This document shows positions 40,026 through 44,917 of a DNA stretch of 44,917 nucleotides, one piece after another. Every line of letters begins with the position of its first letter. The first letter of the stretch is position 1. A program made the translations under genes and the position numbers. Source of the stretch: Aurantiochytrium sp. KH105 (taxonomy: Eukaryota > Sar > Bigyra > Thraustochytrida > Thraustochytriidae); contig BGKB01000268.1 of NCBI GenBank assembly GCA_003116975.1, forward strand, positions 1-44,917. The letters are read 5' to 3'. The notes below the pieces were generated by a model that made no database searches, was not told the origin of the DNA, and saw only the letters and a program-made list of their open reading frames with translations.

Positions 40026-42527
40026 TCAGACTGAAGCGATCGGCAATGCTTTTTCCGCATTGCCCTGGGAGGTGTTCTGGTCTCGACGAATTTCCGCAGG
40101 ACGCGGCGCCTTCTGCGACGATGTGGAAGCCCGTTGAAAGTGAAAGTCGAGAACGTCGGCAAGCGCCGAAGAAAGACGCCAAGGCATGTGATCGACAAAC
40201 ATATCCTTGGTGAGCTCAATGTCGCGAAAGGGGCGGTCCTCCGGCTCGCTTGGTTTGGCCACAAAGGCTGCAGTCCCATCAGGGAGCAGGTGACGCTGCA
40301 CGTGAACCAGCGTTCCGACGAGATAGAGTCTCGGGTACACAAAGGCATCCTTTTCACCGAATCCATCGTCCGAGGCCTTGATGATGGTCTGTTCCGGCCG
40401 CTTGCCTCCTACAGACTCGAGATCCCAAGCTTCGCCGCTCGCATCGGACTCGGTCGCCGTCGAGGTTGAGGCCCCGCGTCGACTTGCCCGCTTCGCACGC
40501 AAACCATTTTCTTCCACGCGGTAAATGCGATCACGGCCCTCCCACAGGCAGCGGAGCGGGACGAGAAAGCCAAAGCGAAAGGAATACCAAAAGGCAATGA
40601 ACTTGTTGCGCATGGCCTTGTCAAGAGAACCATTCGCATCGTCAGCCCGTCTTGCCTCCAGCCGCCTCGTCAGACGATGAAGCCGTTGCAGGGAGAGACG
40701 GCTCACTACATCGTCGGCGAATGGCAGGCTCAGAATGGCCTCTCCGTCGTGCTCCTGGACATAATCGCGACCAACCGAGTCCAGACAAGGGAGCGGTTGA
40801 TAACAAATGGCACGAGTGTCTGCCAAATGTGGACACGAAGCGTCGTGACGCATTGCGACGGCAAAAAGTGCCGCCACCGAGGCGCCCAAGGAGTGCCCAA
40901 CTACCCAGATGGGCGATCCAGACGGCGAGGCGGCAGCGACCTGCTCGAACTTGGGTGCCACTTCTTTGACGAGGTTACGGACACACAATAGCACACCCAA
41001 ATGAACATGCGCGCCGGCAGGGAGCCCCAGTTCCGAGGTCCCTAGTTCGCATGGCCACATGAGTGAATCTGTAATCATATCGTGCACGTCTTCGGTGCCG
41101 CGAATGGCGAGTACAATCTCCTCGCCTGACGCAGCGTCGGAGACTTGTCGTCGCGAGATGAGCTGGTACGAGACTCGACAGGCGCCCTGGCCGACGCGTC
41201 CTGCGTGAAGCACAACGTCTGATTCGGCCAAGTAGTCGAGAAACTTTGTCCGGTGACCGTTTACGCAATTATCACCGTCGACGTGGGCTTGGGCGCGATG
41301 GCGTCGCATGGAGCATGGCCAGCAAATTCTTTGCGTGTAATACCACTGCAAGATGAAACAGCACCAGGAGCGCTCTGCATCGAGAAGCATGCCCGTGTAG
41401 GTTCCAAGGGCAAACTTGTTGAGATCCAGAGCCTTTTCCAGGCGCGCGCGTAGCGGGCCAAGAGCCGGCTGCGGCGGCACGCGCTCTTCCTGCTGTAGCA
41501 GCGCTCGCACGATTCGTGAGCGATCCAAGATCCACGCAGCGCCCGAGTGTCGCACGGGCCCCGCGTTAACTTGATCTTCTTGACGGCGGGCCTCCTGGGA
41601 GACGCGGCGCTCAAAAGCTTCCTTCTCCGCCTTGAGTCTCTTGGCTTCGTCGTACAAGAGTTTGCTCAGCAGCCCCATCATTTCGAATCGTCGTAGACCC
41701 AGAGACCTGTAGTTGAGCACGTACGCCATCATGGTTGCAGTGCCAGTCAGCTCGTCCTGGTCAAAGACGCCTTCGAGCACTGGCTTGCGCGAGCGCTCGC
41801 CCCACATGTAGTCCCAGCGGCAGCAACAGAGACAAAAGAACCAACGCAACGAGGCAGATACGCGTAGCCGATAGTGTGTGAACCACATGAAGCGATCGGT
41901 GTGGAAAACGCGTTGCCAGCGCAAGCAGAGCGCAGATGCAATGACACGCATGGCAATGCCAATCCACATGCACACGAGAGCCCCTACATAGGTACCCAGG
42001 GCCTTGGGGTTTGTGCGAAAGTCCGTCACGACGGGGGCAAAGCCCGTAAGAAGGCCGGCGGCTACCGTCTCTACAACTAGAATGACGTAGCCCAAACCGA
42101 GCACCAGGGTGAGCCACAGGTAGATGGAGAGGTTTCCTGGCTGCGCCGCTGCGAGCTCTTCGCTGCCCATGGTGAAGGGAAGCGACCCTCGCTCGGTCTC
42201 GTTGAGTTTCGACAGGCGTCTCGTTTGCAGGATGGCAAGGACTTGCAGCACGAGCAGCACGACGCCGTGGCTGAGGCGCAGAGCCTGCATGGTGACGGCA
42301 ATCTTGACGAGCGAGACGAAGCGCCTGCTTGGGCCCTCGCTCAGCACGAGCTGCAGTTTCCACGTGACGGCGAAGAGCACGAGCGAGGTCACCGTGGCGA
42401 GGTACCCCAGCGCCGACTGGCCTCGCAGCGCCCTGGGCACCTCTTCCGACGTAAGCTTCGGTGCCGCCGCGCCGGCCGCCGCGCCGGCTGCCGCGCCTGC
42501 GGCGGCCGCGTCCAGCGCTCTCGACAT
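40026..42527 (-). CDS. sn-1 diacylglycerol-lipase-like class 3 lipase, four-span membrane protein
   Basis: The protein has 833 residues. An Ala-rich N-terminus precedes four membrane spans (roughly within residues 35-200), followed by a long cytosolic region and an alpha/beta-hydrolase lipase-3 domain. The nucleophile is Ser546 in VVGHSLGAS. FADDVVSRLS places the acid at D605 or D606, and VDHMPW gives His780. This order and the DHMP/S..L ending match animal DAGL-alpha/beta, which release 2-monoacylglycerol from diacylglycerol at the plasma membrane. EEIVLAIRGTED holds the oxyanion region. A Cys-rich patch (FILQWYYTQRICWPCSM) could be a palmitoylation or insertion site. The first in-frame ATG is at 42527, because the further upstream frame has none. 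Substrate specificity is inferred from family. Confidence 0.88.
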   Translation of the reverse strand: MSRALDAAAAGAAAGAAAGAAAPKLTSEEVPRALRGQSALGYLATVTSLVLFAVTWKLQLVLSEGPSRRFVSLVKIAVTMQALRLSHGVVLLVLQVLAILQTRRLSKLNETERGSLPFTMGSEELAAAQPGNLSIYLWLTLVLGLGYVILVVETVAAGLLTGFAPVVTDFRTNPKALGTYVGALVCMWIGIAMRVIASALCLRWQRVFHTDRFMWFTHYRLRVSASLRWFFCLCCCRWDYMWGERSRKPVLEGVFDQDELTGTATMMAYVLNYRSLGLRRFEMMGLLSKLLYDEAKRLKAEKEAFERRVSQEARRQEDQVNAGPVRHSGAAWILDRSRIVRALLQQEERVPPQPALGPLRARLEKALDLNKFALGTYTGMLLDAERSWCCFILQWYYTQRICWPCSMRRHRAQAHVDGDNCVNGHRTKFLDYLAESDVVLHAGRVGQGACRVSYQLISRRQVSDAASGEEIVLAIRGTEDVHDMITDSLMWPCELGTSELGLPAGAHVHLGVLLCVRNLVKEVAPKFEQVAAASPSGSPIWVVGHSLGASVAALFAVAMRHDASCPHLADTRAICYQPLPCLDSVGRDYVQEHDGEAILSLPFADDVVSRLSLQRLHRLTRRLEARRADDANGSLDKAMRNKFIAFWYSFRFGFLVPLRCLWEGRDRIYRVEENGLRAKRASRRGASTSTATESDASGEAWDLESVGGKRPEQTIIKASDDGFGEKDAFVYPRLYLVGTLVHVQRHLLPDGTAAFVAKPSEPEDRPFRDIELTKDMFVDHMPWRLSSALADVLDFHFQRASTSSQKAPRPAEIRRDQNTSQGNAEKALPIASV

Positions 42528-44156
42528 CTCGCGCGCGCCCTCTCCCGCGCGCGCTCCCTCGCCCGCGCGCACGCAGCGCAGCGCGGCGCGGCGCGGCGCG
42601 GGTAGGTCTCCTCCTCCTCCTCCTCGTTCAAGTTATCGTTGTGCTGCTCCTCGTCGAGCGTCGCGGCCCTCGCCCGCCGCCGCCGGGCCTCTGCCGCGCA
42701 CGACGGAGCTCGCCGCGCTCACTCACGCGCCGCCGCGCCGAGCGAGGGCCCACCCGCGCGGCGCCGGCCGCCGGGCATGGATGGATGGATGGATGGATGG
42801 TTTGCGCTAGCTCGTGCCCAGCTCAGCTCAGCTCGGCGAGCGCGCCATGGCGGACGCGAGAGCGGCACGCCGCGGCAGCGGGCACTCTTGCTCGCTCGCT
42901 CGCTCGTTCGCTCGCTCGCTTGCTCGGCGGGCCTGCCTCCGCGACGCAGAGCAGACGGCGTTGCGAGATTGGTTGGTGGAGCTCGCGACGGCCGGCACGG
43001 GCGGAAGGCGAGGAGTGGCTGGCTGGGGAGCGGGGCTGGGAGCCACGTATTTGTTTTTTCCCGTCGCAGGCGCTGCGGTTGGATATGAAGGAGATGCCGT
43101 AGGGAGAGGAGAGGGTGGTGACGCACGTGCGCGTCGCGCGTGAATCGTCGCACTGCTGCAAGAGAGAGGGGCATTCGAATGTGAAATATCTACATGGGCC
43201 AGAATGATTGATTTGGACAAACACCGCGAGAGGGATTCTCAACCCAACGGATCAAGACAGAGAACCAATTGAAAAGAGGTCTGCGAACAACAGAAAATCA
43301 AAAATTGGGTTTGCTTGTCGCTTGTAAAAGTAGTTGCAATGATTTCTTGATTCTATTCATCTTGATCTTGATTCAATGACATGCTTGATGATACGACTCG
43401 CGCTAAAATTTCTTTTCGCTCGCCTTTCGGTGTTGCCGTTGCCGAAGTACATCCACACTATGTCGGGAGCTAGGTGGCATTTCCTGCCACTAGTTTCAAG
43501 ATCCACATTCATCTTCTAAAGCGAGTGATGTGCGTTAAGGTCTTGGACCGAAGTCGTGAGCTACACTTTTGTTCAACCACAAGAATGGAGTGGGTAGTCT
43601 TAGCGATTTAGCGCCGGGAGAAAAGCAACTTTAGAGTATCGATGCGTCAATACATCGACCAGAAAGTTAGATGAGAGCGACCAGCTCCGCGCAGCATCAT
43701 TGCAAATGCATGCGTTGACGTCCTGCTCCACGTCGAAAGTATTCGTTGGACCAACCCCTTCACCATTGTGGTCGAGTCAAATCATCCTCTTTTTATAATC
43801 TTCAAGCTCTGACAGAAGCGACGTGAAGCTGAGATATGCCGCTCAGCTTCTGCGCACTCAAGCAAGGAACGCTTCCAAGTGATGCCGAGTTTATGCGACA
43901 AGCTGATCGACGCTCAAGACGCGTGGTGCATGGTCTATCGGCGATTTTGCTTGTGGAGCTTGAAGATGCTCGTGTCGTACCGTAGTTTTGACCAAGTGCC
44001 ACAATTGCCAGGTTGTCATGCCATTGAGGCAGGGCCTCTTATCAGTGACGCTTTTTATTTCTCAAGACAAGCAAGAACGACACTTGACGTCCAGCCAAGC
44101 AACAGAATGTCTCATTCTGGATCCTCGCAAAACAAAAGGCTGCATTATAAAATTGT
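42528..44156. other. 5' region of the lipase and AT-rich spacer
   Basis: The left part (42528-43150) is GC-rich with CTC, ATGG x6 (42777-42800) and CTCG (42889-42928) repeats. A 98-codon frame from the ATG at 42847 runs through the CTCG repeat. It is followed by an acceptor-like TTTGTTTTTTCCCGTCGCAG at 43050-43069, so a small spliced gene is possible but not supported. 43150-44156 is AT-rich with no gene seen. Confidence 0.45.
42777..42800. repeat. ATGG x6 microsatellite
   Basis: Six perfect ATGG units in the upstream region of the lipase gene. Confidence 0.95.
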
Positions 44157-44561
44157 TTATTTTTTTCTGCAATAACAGCATGGACCGCTTAAGCACGTGC
44201 CGTGGTAGCACGCCAGAGTGTCATTTTTGTCGTCAACCTTGGCGAGCATGATGTCTCCAGGGAGGCTGGTGTAGTGGGAGCCGTCCGTGGTGGCCTTGTC
44301 AAGGTTGGAGCAGCAATAGCACGGGATGGTATTACAAAAAAACAACCGCTGTCCCTGAGTATAAAGGTAAACGTACCCCGCGGGGCAGTGACACGGCCGT
44401 TGCAGCTCCATAACGTAGCACCCCGTGGTGACACTGTTGTTGTCAAGCTGTGCGGCGTAGCCAATCGCCTCAGCAGCAGGCAGCTTGCCGCGCGAGCGCA
44501 CCATCTCCTCAACTTCTGGTGCATCCATTACGGGTGCTCCATCCAGAATCCAGCCGATCAT
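44157..44561 (-). CDS. cysteine-rich small protein, unknown function
   Basis: The 134-residue protein starts at an ATG with A at -3 (MIGWILDGAPVMDAPEVEEM). The first ~50 residues are ordinary and helical-looking. The rest contains about 13 cysteines in 80 residues, in patterns such as RPCHCPAGY, FFCNTIPCYCC, LACYHGTC and SGPCCYCRKK at the C-terminus. This suggests disulphides or metal binding. There is no clear signal peptide, so if it is secreted an upstream exon is missing. Upstream in another frame, TESVVYAGAYKALELKRKG looks coding-like and ends at a TGA that overlaps this ATG, and a start-donor pair (ATGGTCGCC...CCAG|GTAAAA, minus strand near 44785-44813) exists, so the 5' end may be spliced. 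No family recognised. Confidence 0.55.
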   Translation of the reverse strand: MIGWILDGAPVMDAPEVEEMVRSRGKLPAAEAIGYAAQLDNNSVTTGCYVMELQRPCHCPAGYVYLYTQGQRLFFCNTIPCYCCSNLDKATTDGSHYTSLPGDIMLAKVDDKNDTLACYHGTCLSGPCCYCRKK

Positions 44562-44917
44562 GTTGCCAACGCCGACTTGTGCTTCGCTTCGCCTTGTCCT
44601 TTTCTCTTGAGCTCCAAAGCCTTGTAAGCTCCAGCGTAAACGACGCTCTCGGTGATTGCGGGACTGCTGCAGCTGCTCGCGCTGCACAGTTTTCTCTTGG
44701 CGAGGCAATGTGTGCACGGCGAGGCGATGTGTGCATGGTACAGCATTGGCATGCAAAGTGTAGACACGGCTTTCACCTTTTACCTGGCCGGCGGGCGCCC
44801 TGGGGCGACCATGAGGCAGGCAGTGCACTAGCTGTCTGCTTCGGACAAAACTTGAAGTGAATGAAGCAAGGGGGGTGTGCGCTCTTCTACGTCACCGGAG
44901 AACCCACAGATACTTGT
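44562..44917. other. upstream region of the cysteine-rich gene
   Basis: Possible 5' exon material on the minus strand (see the cysteine-rich gene). No independent feature is supported before the window ends. Confidence 0.4.

Noticed and set aside
42847..43143. 98-codon plus frame from ATG at 42847
   Set aside because: Runs through a CTCG repeat. An acceptor-like site lies inside it but no convincing donor was found.

Overview
The window looks like nuclear DNA of a thraustochytrid (Labyrinthulomycetes, stramenopile; Aurantiochytrium/Schizochytrium/Hondaea type). The strongest marker is a single-exon gene fusing phytoene desaturase, phytoene synthase and a fungal-type lycopene cyclase in the order CrtI-CrtB-CrtY, an arrangement known from thraustochytrids. 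Eukaryotic signs are GT-AG introns, Pol III tRNA genes with oligo-T ends, Kozak-type starts, cytosolic ribosomal protein S9, the ER protein RAMP4/SERP1 and the complex I subunit NDUFA12. Coding regions are GC-rich, with strong G/C at third codon positions, and have few or no introns.

Layout, left to right. 1-903: C-terminus of a polytopic membrane protein. 1481-1551: tRNA-Glu(CTC), minus. 1717-2847: NADPH-type medium-chain oxidoreductase, minus. 4134-5162: PlsC-like acyltransferase, minus. 5850-6148: RAMP4/SERP1, minus, whose first coding exon is only ATGG. 7289-8245: RPS9, plus, one intron. 8526-8822: decayed duplicate of the 3' end of the next gene. 8836-9050: 44-bp tandem repeats. 9151-10530: mitochondrial class III CoA-transferase, minus. 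12402-13043: secreted DOMON haem-domain protein, plus. 13858-17664: crtIBY, plus. 18334-19254: protein kinase, minus, 5' end unresolved.

From 19.3 to 32.9 kb there is little recognisable coding sequence. A GC-rich stretch (19.3-22.8) is followed by an AT-richer stretch holding a 1.9-kb degenerate foldback (24.66-26.58). After that come a possible 95-residue gene (26899-27186) and a 3 x 235-bp tandem repeat (30.24-30.95). The right third has a WID/TPR protein (32900-35314, plus), four near-identical tRNA-Pro(AGG) genes (35770-37563), NDUFA12 (38239-38988, plus, one intron), an sn-1 diacylglycerol-lipase-like enzyme (40026-42527, minus) and a cysteine-rich small protein (44157-44561, minus).

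The genes do not form one pathway. Lipid and isoprenoid functions recur (acyltransferase, CoA-transferase, carotene synthase, diacylglycerol lipase), which suits an oleaginous organism, but I see no evidence of co-regulation. Two genes tied to ribosome function or ER translocation (RAMP4 and RPS9) share one divergent 1.1-kb promoter region. I did not find a clearly new multi-gene system. The most useful new observations are the ATGG exon, the CoA-transferase tail duplication, the foldback element, the tandem repeats, and two candidate spliced micro-genes.
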